Source: Muricoccus nepalensis (lineage in GTDB: Bacteria; Pseudomonadota; Alphaproteobacteria; Acetobacterales; Acetobacteraceae). Taken from it: a DNA stretch of 34,409 nucleotides. The stretch lies in contig NZ_RCZP01000047.1 in NCBI RefSeq assembly GCF_006438825.1, forward strand, positions 1-34,409. Reading direction: 5' to 3'. A program made the translations under genes and the position numbers. Within the stretch, counting starts at the first letter, position 1; every line of letters starts with the position of its first letter. Shown piece by piece: positions 1-8,835 of this stretch. The notes below the pieces were generated by a model. The model was not told the DNA's origin. It saw nothing but the letters and a program-made list of their open reading frames with translations, and searched no databases.

Positions 1-509
1 GCGACCACGAGCGCTTCATCCAGACCTACTTCTCGACCTTCCCGGGCAAGTACTTCACCGGCGATGGCGCCCGGCGCGACGAGGACGGCTACTACTGGAT
101 CACGGGGCGCGTCGACGACGTCCTCAACGTCTCCGGCCACCGCATGGGCACGGCCGAGATCGAGAGCGCCCTCGTCTCCCACCCCAAGGTGGCCGAGGCC
201 GCCGTCGTCGGCATGCCCCACGAGATCAAGGGCCAGGGCATCTACGCCTACGTCACGCTGAACGCCGACGAGGAGCCCACCGAGGCACTCCGCAAGGAAC
301 TCGTCGCCTGGGTCCGCCGCGAGATCGGCCCCATCGCCTCCCCGGACGCCATCCAGTGGGCGCCGGGCCTGCCCAAGACACGCTCGGGCAAGATCATGCG
401 CCGCATCCTCCGCAAGATCGCCGCCAACGAAGCCGACAGCCTCGGCGACACCTCCACCCTCGCCGACCCCACCGTCGTACAAGACCTCCTCGAAAACAGA
501 GTGGGGTAG
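1..509 (+). CDS. acs: Acetyl-CoA synthetase, C-terminal part (gene starts before the window)
   Basis: Activates acetate to acetyl-CoA through an acetyl-AMP intermediate in the cytoplasm. Only about the last 168 residues are present; the reading frame is open from base 3 and stops at 507-509. The visible part is the end of the adenylating core ([20 protein letters not shown]), the hinge ([12 protein letters not shown]) and the mobile C-terminal domain. That domain carries [11 protein letters not shown], whose lysine is needed for adenylation and is the usual site of regulatory acetylation. The match to enterobacterial Acs is near identical through these motifs, so this is Acs rather than a generic acyl-CoA synthetase. 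A perfect GC hairpin follows at 523-542. Confidence 0.96.
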   Translation, partial: DHERFIQTYFSTFPGKYFTGDGARRDEDGYYWITGRVDDVLNVSGHRMGTAEIESALVSHPKVAEAAVVGMPHEIKGQGIYAYVTLNADEEPTEALRKELVAWVRREIGPIASPDAIQWAPGLPKTRSGKIMRRILRKIAANEADSLGDTSTLADPTVVQDLLENRVG

Positions 510-522
510 GGCCGCGCGCCGT

Positions 523-542
523 CCCGGGGCACCCGCCCCGGG
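523..542 (+). terminator. GC hairpin after acs, no U-tract
   Basis: Perfect 8-bp inverted repeat CCCGGGGC / GCCCCGGG with a 4-nt loop, 13 bp after the acs stop and 50 bp before rutB. There is no T-run behind it, so termination is uncertain. It may instead protect the acs 3' end or weaken readthrough into rutB. Confidence 0.4.
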
Positions 543-592
543 ATGGCCCGAAGCCTGCTTGGAAATCCCGGCCACCGCCCGAGGACGACCCC

Positions 593-1306
593 GTGACCGA
601 CCGCGCCCCCCAGGACCTTCCCCGCAGCCCCGGCGACCGCCTCCTCCCGGCCGAGCCCGAGTCCTTCCCCCTCCTGCCCGCCCGCACGGCCCTCATCGTC
701 GTGGACATGCAGAACGCCTACGCCTCGCGCGAGGGCTACCTCGACAAGGCCGGCTTCGACCTCTCCGGCACCCGTTCCGTCATCGGCAACGTGCAGAAGG
801 TGGTCGCCTGCGCGCGCCTGCTCGGCATCACCGTCGTCTGGTTCCAGAACGGCTGGGACCCCGAGGGAATCGAGGCCGGCGGCCCCGGCTCGCCCAACTA
901 CTGGAAGTCCAACGCGCTCCGCCTCATGCGCGAGAGGCCGGCGCTGGAGGGCACGCTGCTGGCCAAGGGCGGCTGGGACTACGCCCTGGTGCCGGAGATG
1001 CAGCCCGCCCCCGGCGACCTCCTCATCCAGAAGCCCCGCTACGGCGGCTTCAACGGCACGCCGCTCGAGATGATGCTCCGCGCGCGCGGCATCCGCGACC
1101 TCCTCTTCTGCGGAGTCGCGACGAATGTCTGCGTGGAGAGCACGCTCCGCGAGGCCTTCCACCGCGAGTTCTGGCCCGTGCTGGTGGAGGACGCCTGCTG
1201 GCAGGGCGGCCCGCGCCACGTCCACGACGCGACCGTCTTCAACGTCCGCACCTTCTTCGGCTGGGTGACGACCACCGCCGCGCTGTCGGACCTCGCCGCC
1301 GCCTGA
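593..1306 (+). CDS. rutB: RutB-type ureidoacrylate amidohydrolase (isochorismatase-like cysteine hydrolase)
   Basis: Cysteine hydrolase of the isochorismatase superfamily. RutB cleaves (peroxy)ureidoacrylate in the Rut pyrimidine-degradation pathway. The protein has 237 residues, against about 230 for E. coli RutB. The catalytic triad is placed exactly as in E. coli with an offset of 14: D38 (IVVDMQNAY), K147 (QKPRYGGF) and C180 (VATNVCVEST). Other RutB-specific stretches, such as WFQNGWD and GGPGSPNYWKSNAL, are also kept. The start is GTG 593, with GAGGA six bases upstream; a longer open frame begins inside acs but lacks homology. No other rut gene is visible, so here it may act alone, on a related ureido substrate, or with rut genes elsewhere. 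Confidence 0.88.
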   Translation: MTDRAPQDLPRSPGDRLLPAEPESFPLLPARTALIVVDMQNAYASREGYLDKAGFDLSGTRSVIGNVQKVVACARLLGITVVWFQNGWDPEGIEAGGPGSPNYWKSNALRLMRERPALEGTLLAKGGWDYALVPEMQPAPGDLLIQKPRYGGFNGTPLEMMLRARGIRDLLFCGVATNVCVESTLREAFHREFWPVLVEDACWQGGPRHVHDATVFNVRTFFGWVTTTAALSDLAAA

Positions 1307-1357
1307 GGCGCCGCCCTTAGACATCTGTTCATCCCTTGGTTCCTACGCTGCTCCCCA

Positions 1358-1375
1358 CCCGGCCCTCCGGCCGGG
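1358..1375. other. GC hairpin just before the GGDEF-EAL gene
   Basis: Perfect 7-bp inverted repeat CCCGGCC / GGCCGGG with a 4-nt loop, between rutB and the ribosome-binding GGAG of the next gene. No T-run follows. It could end the rutB transcript or shape the leader of the downstream gene. Confidence 0.35.
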
Positions 1376-1388
1376 CGGAGAACCGCGC

Positions 1389-4045
1389 GTGCAACACCTC
1401 CCGCCAGCGGCGGTACGGCCGGCCGCCAAGCCCGCCGACGCCGCCTGGTCCGCCCTCGCCCGCCTGTGGTCGGCCTTCCGGTTCGAGATCGCGCTCGTCC
1501 TGACGATCCTGGCGATCCTCTGGGGCGCCATCGGCCTGCGCCTGGCGGAGGAGCACCGGGAGATCGACCGGGGCGCGGCCGTCGCCGCCGCCAACATCGC
1601 CGGCGCGGCCGAGCAGGGCGTCGCCCGCACGATCGAGGCCATCGACCAGCGCCTGCGCTTCGCGCGCGAGGCCTACCGGCGCGACCCCGCCGGCTTCACC
1701 CTCGACTTCGTGGCAAGCAAAGGCGGCTACAGCGACGGCATGATGGTGCAGCTCGCCCTCATCGACACCGCCGGCAAGCTGCGGCAGACCAACCTCGGCC
1801 CGACCGACGGCACGCTCGACCTCTCCGACCGCCCGCATTTCCGCATCCACGTCGAGGAACCCGCGGACATCCTCTTCATCAGCCGCCCCGTCCTCGGCCG
1901 CGTCTCGCAGCGCTGGACCGTGCAGTTCACGCGCAAGCTCTACGCCCCCGACGGAAGCTTCGCGGGCGTCGTCGTCTGCTCGCTCGACCCCTACTGGCTG
2001 ACCCAGTTCCACGAGCTGCTGAACGTCAGCGGCAACATGCTGCTGCTCGGCCAGGACGGCATCGTGCGCGCCGCCGCGCCGGACGGCACGATGCTGAGCC
2101 ACGACCTCTCGGACACGCCGCTCGGCCGGGCTGCCGCCGCCGCGGACCACGGCAGCATCCATCCCGCGCCCGCCCCGGGGAAGCCGGACCAGCGGATCAG
2201 CTTCCGGCGGCTGCGCAACTACCCCATCACCGTCGCCGTGGGGATGGACATGGCGCCGCTGCACGCCGGCTACGACGCGCTGCGCCGCTACACCATCGCC
2301 ATCGGCGCCGGCGTCACCCTCCTCGTGCTCGTCGTCGGCTTCCTGCTCATCCGCCACAAGCGCCGCGTCCTCGCCTCCCGCGAGGTGCTGCGCCACGCGA
2401 TCGAGAACCTCGACCAAGGCCTGCTGATGATCGACCGGCACGGCCGGATCTCCCTTCGCAACACCCGCTACGTCACCTTGCTGGAGGTGCCGCCGGCCCT
2501 CGCCGAGCCCGGCGCCGAGCACGCGCGCCTGGTGGAGTGGCAGGCGGCGCAGGGCGAATTCGGCCCCGCCGGCGCCGACGCCGCGGCCCGGCACCCGCCC
2601 GTCCCGGAGGACGACGCCGCCGTCCGCTTCGCCGAGCGGGTGCGGCCCAACGGCACCGCGCTCGAGATCCGCACGCGCCTCCTCGCGGGCGGCGGCCTGG
2701 TCAGCACCTACACCGACGTCACCGACCGCCGGCGCGCGCAGCAGGAGATCCACCACCTCGCCCACCACGACGGGCTGACGGACCTCGCCAACCGCACCCT
2801 GCTCGAGGAGCGGCTGACCCAGGCGCTGGCCGCGGCGGAGCGCGCCGGCGGCCGGCTCGCCGTGCTCTGCCTGACCTGAACCGCTTCAAGCCCGTCAACG
2901 ACACCCTCGGCCACGCGGCCGGCGACGAGCTCCTCCGCCAGACCGCGCGGCGCCTGCACGGCCTCGCCCGCGCCTCGGACATCGTGGCGCGCGTGGGCGG
3001 GGACGAGTTCGTCGTCGTGCAGACCATGATGGCCGGCCCCGGCGACGCCGCGGCCCTGGCCGAGCGGATCATGGTCGAGATCGCCCTTCCCTACGACATC
3101 GACGGCCACGCGGTCAGCATCGACACGAGCATCGGCATCGCGATCTTCCCCCACGACGGCGACACCGTGGAGGCGCTGCTCAAGAACGCCGACACCGCCC
3201 TCTACCGCGCCAAGGAGGCGGGGCGCGGCGTCACCTGCTTCTTCGAGGCCGAGATGGAGGTCCGCCTGCGCGAGCGCGGGCTGCTCGAGCACGACCTGCG
3301 CGGCGCCATGGCCAAGGGCGAGTTCGAGATCAACTTCCAGCCGCTGCATGCCTGCGGCACGCGCGACGTCACCGCCTTCGAGACCCTGCTACGCTGGCAC
3401 CACCCCGTGCGCGGCGACGTCTCCCCGGCCGAGTTCATCCCGGTGGCCGAGGAGTGCGGCCTGATCGTGCCGCTCGGCCAGTGGGTGCTCGAGCAGGCCT
3501 GCGCCGCCGCCGCCGCCTGGCCGCAGCCCTACACGGTCGCCGTGAACCTCTCCCCCGTGCAGTTCCGCCGGGGTGGCCTGCCGGCCCAGGTGGCCGAGGT
3601 GCTGGCCCGGACCGGCCTCGCCGCCAGCCGCCTCGAGCTCGAGGTGACGGAGGGCCTGCTGATCGAGGACGCCGAGGGCGCGCTCGCCACCATGCAGGCG
3701 CTCAAGGCGCTCGGCGTCCGCCTCGCCCTCGACGACTTCGGCACCGGCTACTCCAGCCTCAGCTACCTCCGCCGCTTTCCCTTCGACAAGCTCAAGATCG
3801 ACAAGTCCTTCACCCAGGCGATCGAGCTGGACCCCGGCGCGCGCGCGATCGTGGACGCCATCCTCGCGATGGGCCACAGCCTGAACCTCCGCGTCACCGC
3901 CGAGGGCGTGGAGACCGAGGCCCAGCTCGCCTTCCTGCGCACCCTCGACTGCGACGAGGCCCAGGGCTTCCTCCTCGGCCGCCCGGTCCCGGCCGATCAG
4001 CTCCACCGCCGCCTCGACGCGGAGGCCCGCCTCGAGAGGGCCTGA
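1389..4045 (+). pseudogene. Membrane CACHE-PAS-GGDEF-EAL c-di-GMP enzyme, frameshifted
   Basis: Would encode an inner-membrane sensor that makes and/or degrades cyclic di-GMP. The first frame (GTG 1389, GGAG eight bases upstream) gives two membrane helices, near residues 33-53 and 300-320. They flank a periplasmic double-CACHE-like sensor, and a PAS domain follows. The frame then hits TGA at 2877-2879, just inside the GGDEF domain. Inserting one base at about 2872/2873 restores the LDLNRFKPVND block and an open frame to 4045. That part carries an RxxD inhibitory site, GGDEF, and an EAL domain (ETLLRW, LEVTEGLL, DDFGTGYSS, AEGVET). The first-frame product is 496 aa and has no catalytic domain. 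Both domains keep catalytic residues after the shift, so the lesion is either recent or a sequencing error. Reading unbroken, it is about 885 aa. Confidence 0.85.
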
Positions 4046-4095
4046 GGGGGCCGCGGGGCTGGCGCCGCGGCGCCGGGCGCTGCACCTTCCCCCTG

Positions 4096-5304
4096 ATGCC
4101 AGCCCCGCCCGCCGACCAAGCCGCCCGCACCCGCTGGCTCATCACCCTCTACGGCCTGACGGCCTTCTGCACGACGCTCTCGTCCCGCAGCCTCGACCCC
4201 ATCCTGCCCGAGATCGCCCGCGACTTCGCGGCGGCGACCGACAGCGTGGCCCTCCTCGCCTCCGCCTTCGCCCTGCCCTACGCCCTCATCCAGCCCTTCC
4301 TGGGGCCCGTGGGGGACGCGCTGGGCAAGCGGCGGATCATCGCATTGGCCACCCTCCTCACGGGCCTGGCCCTCGTCGCCTGCGCCCTGGCGCCCTCGCT
4401 CGGCCTCCTCTTCGTCTTCCGCGCGGTCGCGGGCGCGGCGGCCGGGGGCATCTACCCCCTCGTCATCGCGACCTTCGGCGACCGCGTGCCGATGGAGCAG
4501 CGCCAAGTCGCCCTCAGCCGCCTCCTCGCCTTCTCGACCACGGGGCAGATCGCGGGCGGCGTCGTCTCCGGGCTGATCCACGGCGCGGTGGACTGGCGGG
4601 GCATCCTCGGCGGCGGCGCCGTCGCGGTCCTCGCCATGGGCCTCGTGCTCCTGCGGGACATCCGGCGCGACCCCGACCCGCCGCCGGGCAAGCTCGACGC
4701 CGCGGCCGCCGCGCGCCGCTACGCCGGCATCGTCCGCCTCCCCATGGCGCGCCGCGTCTACGCCGCCGTCACGGCCGAGGGCCTGCTCGTCTTCGGCCTC
4801 TTCCCCTACCTCGCGGCGATGCTGGCGGAGTGGCGCATCGGCGGCCCGCTGGAGGCCGGCATCGCCATCGGCGCCTTCGGGGCGGCGGGGGTGGCCAACA
4901 CCTTCCTCGCCGGGCCCATGCTCTCGCGCCTCGGCCTCTCGGCCATGCAGCTCGTGGCGGGCGGCATCGTCGGCGCCGGCTTCGTCGCCATCGCCGGCAC
5001 CGGCTGGCTCGCGGCCGGCGCGCCGCCGGGCGTGGTGCCCGTCGCGGCCGGGATGTTCGCGCTCGGCCTCGGCTACTTCACCATGCACAGCTCGCTCCAG
5101 ACGCGGGTGACGGAGATCGCCCCCAAGGCGCGCGGCTCCGCGGTCGCGCTCTTCGCCTTCTTCTTCTTCGTCGGCCAGTCGCTCGGCCCGCTGCTCTTCG
5201 GCACGCTGCTGGCGCGCCTCGGCGCGGTGCCGGCGCTGCTGGTGGTCGGCGCGGCCATGGTCTCGCTCGGCCTCGCCCTGTCGCGCGTGCTCCGGTCGCG
5301 CTGA
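4096..5304 (+). CDS. MFS transporter, drug/metabolite exporter type
   Basis: Major facilitator superfamily permease of 402 aa with about twelve hydrophobic helices, in the inner membrane. The loop after helix 2 has the MFS motif-A-like stretch GPVGDALGKRR. A second signature is the helix-4 region FRAVAGAAAGGIYPL. Motifs of this kind are typical of proton-coupled exporters of the DHA1/Bcr type, but the substrate cannot be read from sequence. The ATG at 4096 begins 51 bp after the broken GGDEF-EAL gene. The acetamidase gene follows after 59 bp, so the two may be co-transcribed. Confidence 0.85.
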   Translation: MPAPPADQAARTRWLITLYGLTAFCTTLSSRSLDPILPEIARDFAAATDSVALLASAFALPYALIQPFLGPVGDALGKRRIIALATLLTGLALVACALAPSLGLLFVFRAVAGAAAGGIYPLVIATFGDRVPMEQRQVALSRLLAFSTTGQIAGGVVSGLIHGAVDWRGILGGGAVAVLAMGLVLLRDIRRDPDPPPGKLDAAAAARRYAGIVRLPMARRVYAAVTAEGLLVFGLFPYLAAMLAEWRIGGPLEAGIAIGAFGAAGVANTFLAGPMLSRLGLSAMQLVAGGIVGAGFVAIAGTGWLAAGAPPGVVPVAAGMFALGLGYFTMHSSLQTRVTEIAPKARGSAVALFAFFFFVGQSLGPLLFGTLLARLGAVPALLVVGAAMVSLGLALSRVLRSR

Positions 5305-5363
5305 GCCGCCCCTCGCCAAGCGCCCGCCCGCGGGCGAGACTGCGCGCGAATCAGGAGGCACCG

Positions 5364-6329
5364 ATGGCCGAGCCGCTCTTCGTCCCCGCGACGCCCGAGA
5401 CCACCCGCATCGCCGTCTTCGACGCCGCCTTCCCGCCGGTGGCGAGCATCGCCTCCGGCGAGCGCGTGACGCTCGAATGCGTCTCCGGCCTCGGCGACGC
5501 CGTGCCGGGCGAGGGCAGCGGCATGACCATCCCGGACGGCCTGCGCGCGATCGGCCTCGCCCACGGCACGGCGCCCGGCGGCCACATCATCACCGGCCCG
5601 GTCGAGGTGCGCGGCGCCGAGCCCGGCGACGCGCTCCGCGTCGAGATCGAGCGGATCGAGCTCGGCGCCAACTGGGGCTTCTGCGGCTTCCGCCCGCTCG
5701 CCGGCACGCTGCCCGAGGACTTCCCCTTCCGCCGCATGCTGCACATCCCTGTCGACCAGGCCGCGAAGACCTGCACGCTGCCGATGGGCGGCGGCATCAA
5801 GCTCTCGCTCGCGCCCTTCTTCGGCGTGATGGGCGTCGCGCCGCCCGAGGACTGGGGCCGCATCTCCACGAAGGAGCCGCGCGCGCACGGCGGCAACCTC
5901 GACAACAAGGAGCTCGTGGAGGGCACCACCCTCTGGCTGCCCGTGCACGTCGCGGGCGCGCGCTTCTCCGCCGGCGACGGCCACGGCGTGCAGGGCGATG
6001 GCGAGGTCTGCATCAACGCGCTCGAGACCTGCCTCACCGGCACCTTCGGCCTGCACGTCGAGAAGGGCGGCGGCGCGCGCGATCCCATCCTGCGCTATCC
6101 GCGCGCCGAAACACCGACGCACTTCATCACCATGGGCATGAACGAGGACCTGGACCTCGCGATGAAGCAGGCGCTGCGCGAGATGATCGCCTTCATCGCC
6201 GCGCGCACGAACCTCTCGGCGGCCGATGCCTACCAGTTCTGCTCGCTCGCGGTTGATTTCCGTGTGACTCAAACCGTGAACGGCGAGAAGGGCGTGCACG
6301 GCATGTTGAGGAAGGGATTGCTCTTCTGA
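5364..6329 (+). CDS. Acetamidase/formamidase family protein
   Basis: FmdA/AmdA family amidohydrolase, 321 aa, expected to release ammonia from formamide, acetamide or related short amides in the cytoplasm. Family features seen are the HxITGPV segment (GGHIITGPVEV), the long conserved block around PHFFGVMGVAP-like residues (LAPFFGVMGVAP), GGNLDNKEL, and the metal/active-site stretch GDGHGVQGDGEV. The ATG at 5364 has a perfect AGGAGG five bases upstream (5353-5358). The stop codon overlaps the first GANTC site of the gcrA leader. Which amide it uses is not determinable; the neighbouring exporter and RutB suggest nitrogen scavenging, but only loosely. Confidence 0.9.
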   Translation: MAEPLFVPATPETTRIAVFDAAFPPVASIASGERVTLECVSGLGDAVPGEGSGMTIPDGLRAIGLAHGTAPGGHIITGPVEVRGAEPGDALRVEIERIELGANWGFCGFRPLAGTLPEDFPFRRMLHIPVDQAAKTCTLPMGGGIKLSLAPFFGVMGVAPPEDWGRISTKEPRAHGGNLDNKELVEGTTLWLPVHVAGARFSAGDGHGVQGDGEVCINALETCLTGTFGLHVEKGGGARDPILRYPRAETPTHFITMGMNEDLDLAMKQALREMIAFIAARTNLSAADAYQFCSLAVDFRVTQTVNGEKGVHGMLRKGLLF

Positions 6330-6420
6330 TTCAACGCTAAGTCGGGCCATCAAATCGCTGATCCGATTCACGTCGCGAATCCTGTCCACAGCTTCGCCCA
6401 CAATTCCATACACAAGATTC
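6328..6420. promoter_or_regulatory. Cluster of four GANTC (CcrM) sites upstream of gcrA
   Basis: GANTC occurs at 6328-6332, 6365-6369, 6377-6381 and 6416-6420 in an AT-richer leader. GANTC is the methylation target of CcrM, and GcrA is known to act with RNA polymerase at promoters carrying methylated GANTC. A DnaA-box-like CTGTCCACA lies at 6382-6390 (7 of 9 against TTWTNCACA). The sites are read directly; regulation is inferred. Confidence 0.6.
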
Positions 6421-6495
6421 CGTGCGCCTCATCTTGTAGTCAAGCAACCGCCTGACCTACCGTATCTTGTATCGGCGTTGACGAGGATGGGCGCG

Positions 6496-6978
6496 ATGGA
6501 CTGGTCAGCGGAAGCGATCGAGCAATTGCGGGCGCTCTGGGCGGAGGGACACTCCACTGCCGAGATCGGCCGTCGCATGGGCATCTCGAAGAACGCCGTC
6601 GTGGGCAAGGCGCATCGCCTGCACCTGCCCGCGCGACCGAGCCCCATTCAGCGCGAGAAGATGCCCGCGGCCGCCAGCGCCGCGACGAGCGACGCGCCGC
6701 GCCCGGTCGCGGCGCCCGCCGCCCCGCGCCCCGCGCCGCCGCCGCCGCCACCGCCCGTGGCACCCGCCCCGGCCCCCGCGCTGCGCGCCGCGCCGCCCGC
6801 CGTCGTGCGCCCCTTCCAGCGCAGCAGCGCGCGCACCTGCTGCTGGCCGATCGGCGAGCCCGGCACGCCCGAGTTCCGCTTCTGCACGGACGAGGCGATG
6901 CCGACGAAGCCCTACTGCCTCGAGCACGCCTCCATCGCCTACGTGAAGGCGCGCGACCGCCGCGAGGACGCCGCCTGA
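6496..6978 (+). CDS. gcrA: GcrA cell-cycle regulator
   Basis: Sigma-70-associated transcription factor that activates cell-cycle genes with CcrM-methylated GANTC promoters in alphaproteobacteria. It has 160 aa: an N-terminal helix-turn-helix (residues 1-48, MDWSAEAIEQLRALW ... ISKNAVVGKAHRL), a long Pro/Ala-rich linker, and the C-terminal RNA-polymerase-binding part with the family's Cys pattern (CCWPIGEPGTPEFRFC ... YCLEH). ATG 6496 is preferred because it begins at the family's conserved N-terminus and has GAGG nine bases upstream. In-frame TTG 6478 and ATG 6487 have poorer spacing. A clear intrinsic terminator follows. The proline-rich linker is longer than in Caulobacter-type GcrA as I recall it. 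Confidence 0.93.
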   Translation: MDWSAEAIEQLRALWAEGHSTAEIGRRMGISKNAVVGKAHRLHLPARPSPIQREKMPAAASAATSDAPRPVAAPAAPRPAPPPPPPPVAPAPAPALRAAPPAVVRPFQRSSARTCCWPIGEPGTPEFRFCTDEAMPTKPYCLEHASIAYVKARDRREDAA

Positions 6979-7006
6979 CGCCGAACCGCCGCGCCGAAGG
7001 ATGAAG

Positions 7007-7037
7007 GGGCCGGGGGAGCGATCCTCCGGCCCTTTTT
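7007..7037 (+). terminator. Intrinsic terminator of gcrA
   Basis: An 11-bp stem with one G-T wobble (arms GGGCCGGGGGA and TCCTCCGGCCC) encloses a GCGA tetraloop of the GNRA kind and is followed by TTTTT. It lies 28 bp after the gcrA stop and before the convergent phnE. The opposite strand lacks a T-run, so it works mainly for gcrA. It is the only textbook terminator in the window. Confidence 0.9.
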
Positions 7038-7058
7038 CATGATCGTTGGATCAACCGA

Positions 7059-7943
7059 TCACGCGCGCGGCCGCTCGCCGATCAGCCGCCGCCGCAGCCG
7101 CCCGCCCAGCCAGTCGATGACGCCCACGGTGATCACCATCAGGATGATGATGAAGGCCACCTCGTCCCAGTGGCGCACCTTGATGCGCTCGGCGATCTGC
7201 AAGCCGATGCCCCCCGCGCCGACGACGCCGAGGATGGAGGCGGAGCGCGTGTTGCTCTCGAAGAAGTAGAGCGCCTGCGCGAGCATCACCGGCAGCACCT
7301 GCGGCAGGACGCCGAAGCGCACGGCCATGAGGCGCGACCCGCCCGCCGCCGTCACGCCCTCCGCCTGGCGCCGCTCCGTGTTCTCGATCGCCTCCGCGTA
7401 GAGCTTGGACAGCGTCGCGAGGTCCGAGACGGCCAGCGCCAGCACCCCCGCCAGCGGCCCGAGCCCCACCGCGCGCACGAAGGCCAGCGCCCAGATCAGC
7501 TGGTCCACCCCGCGCATCCCGTCGAAGACGCGGCGCAGCGAGAAGCGCAGCAGCGTCGTCGTCACGATGTTCCGCGCGCCGAGGAAGCCGAGCGGCACGG
7601 CGAAGACCGCCGCCAGAACGGTGCCGAGGAAGGCCATCGCGACGCTCTCCGCAATGCCCTCGAGGATGTCGCCCCACAGCTCCCCGGGCGAGGGCGGGAC
7701 CATCAGCCGCAGGATGGTGAACAGCCCCGACAGCCCGCCCCAGAGCCGCGCGGGCGTGATGTCGAAGAGCCAGAAGGCCCAGGCGAGCCAGACGAGGAAC
7801 AGGGCGCCGCCCGCCGCCCGCCAGGCGCGCTGCCGCGGCAAGGGCCCGAAGGCCGCCGGCAGCGCCGCCCGCCACCGCGCGACGCTTGCCGCCTCCGCGC
7901 GTCCCGCTCCGCTCACGCCGGGCGGGACATTCGCTTCGCTCAT
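7059..7943 (-). CDS. phnE: Phosphonate ABC transporter permease, second PhnE
   Basis: Inner-membrane permease of a phosphonate-type importer, 294 aa, last gene of the operon. The N-terminal ~45 residues are cytoplasmic. Several hydrophobic helices follow, and the BPD-transport EAA-like loop reads EAIENTERRQAEGVTAAG. The C-terminal half has GVVGAGGIGLQI, the PhnE hallmark. Its ATG overlaps the stop of the preceding phnE as ATGA (7940-7943), implying translational coupling and a heterodimeric permease. No C-P lyase gene follows; the convergent neighbour is gcrA. Confidence 0.92.
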   Translation of the reverse strand: MSEANVPPGVSGAGRAEAASVARWRAALPAAFGPLPRQRAWRAAGGALFLVWLAWAFWLFDITPARLWGGLSGLFTILRLMVPPSPGELWGDILEGIAESVAMAFLGTVLAAVFAVPLGFLGARNIVTTTLLRFSLRRVFDGMRGVDQLIWALAFVRAVGLGPLAGVLALAVSDLATLSKLYAEAIENTERRQAEGVTAAGGSRLMAVRFGVLPQVLPVMLAQALYFFESNTRSASILGVVGAGGIGLQIAERIKVRHWDEVAFIIILMVITVGVIDWLGGRLRRRLIGERPRA

Positions 7944-8734
7944 GCCCGGGCATCCCCCCGCAGCCGGCGCCGCAGCGCGTCCGAGAGAAGGTCGATCATC
8001 GCCACCACGACGACCACCAGCACGATGATGGCGGAGATCTCCTCGTAGTAGTTCTGGCTGATCACGAGGTAGAGCTCCTGCCCGATCCCGCCGGCGCCGA
8101 CGAAGCCGATCACGCTCGCCCCTCGCACGTTGATCTCGAAGCGCAGCAGCAGGTAGGAGACCATGCTGGGCGCCACCTGCGGCAGCATCGCGAAGCGGCA
8201 GGCCTGCGCCCAGGTGCCGCCCGCCGCGCGCACGCCCTCCCAGGGCCCCATCTCCGCGTTCTCGATCGCCTCCGCGAAGAGCTTGCCCAGCGCGCCCGTC
8301 GTGTGCGCCGCGATCGCGACGATACCCGCCAGCGGCCCCACGCCGAAGGCCCAGACGAGGATCAGCGCGTAGACGATCTCCGGCACCGTCCGCATCGACT
8401 CCAGCCCCCGCCGCGCGAGGCGGTAGGCCCAGGGGGAGGGCGCCAGGTTCCGCGCGGCCGGGAAGGAGAGCAGCAGCGCGACGGCGCCCCCCGCCAGCGT
8501 CGCCAGCGCCGCCATGTTCGCGGTCTCCAGCAGCAGCAGCGCCCATTTGTCGAGGCGGTAGAACCAGAAAGCGAGGCTGCCCTCCGTCTCCCAGCCGCCG
8601 AGCAGGGCCGCCCAGCGCAGGTCCGGCAGCAGCCGCGCGAAGTAGTCCCCCGCGCGCGGCAGCCCCGCCGCGAGGGAGGCGGGGTAGAACTCGCTCACCC
8701 GCGCCGCCGCCAGCAGCGCCGCCAGGAACAGCAC
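7940..8734 (-). CDS. phnE: Phosphonate ABC transporter permease, first PhnE
   Basis: Permease partner of the downstream PhnE, with the loop EAIENAEMGPWEGVRAAGG and the signature GFVGAGGIGQEL. The first usable start is GTG 8734, giving 264 aa. The same frame stays open upstream through 35 more codons of plausible N-terminal sequence (AAARGEAAFQAARRAKRARA) up to a CTG at 8837-8839 that overlaps the stop of phnD. No ATG, GTG or TTG occurs in that interval. The real protein may therefore be about 35 residues longer, started at CTG, or the start may have been lost. It overlaps the next phnE by 4 bp. Confidence 0.88.
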   Translation of the reverse strand: MLFLAALLAAARVSEFYPASLAAGLPRAGDYFARLLPDLRWAALLGGWETEGSLAFWFYRLDKWALLLLETANMAALATLAGGAVALLLSFPAARNLAPSPWAYRLARRGLESMRTVPEIVYALILVWAFGVGPLAGIVAIAAHTTGALGKLFAEAIENAEMGPWEGVRAAGGTWAQACRFAMLPQVAPSMVSYLLLRFEINVRGASVIGFVGAGGIGQELYLVISQNYYEEISAIIVLVVVVVAMIDLLSDALRRRLRGDARA

Positions 8735-8835
8735 GGCGCCGAGCAGCGCCCGCGCCCGCTTCGCCCGCCGCGCCGCCTGGAAGGCCGCCTCGCCGCGCGC
8801 GGCCGCGGGGGAGAGGGTGGCGCCCCGGGACGGGG

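Noticed and set aside
3997-5361. 454-codon minus-strand open frame opposite the MFS gene
   Set aside because: The antisense frame of a GC-rich gene; acidic/Arg-rich low-complexity sequence without motifs or RBS.
6330-6495. Replication origin, from DnaA-like box, GANTC cluster and AT-richer DNA
   Set aside because: Only one imperfect DnaA box and no origin-flanking genes (hemE, dnaA, parAB); a cell-cycle promoter explains it better.
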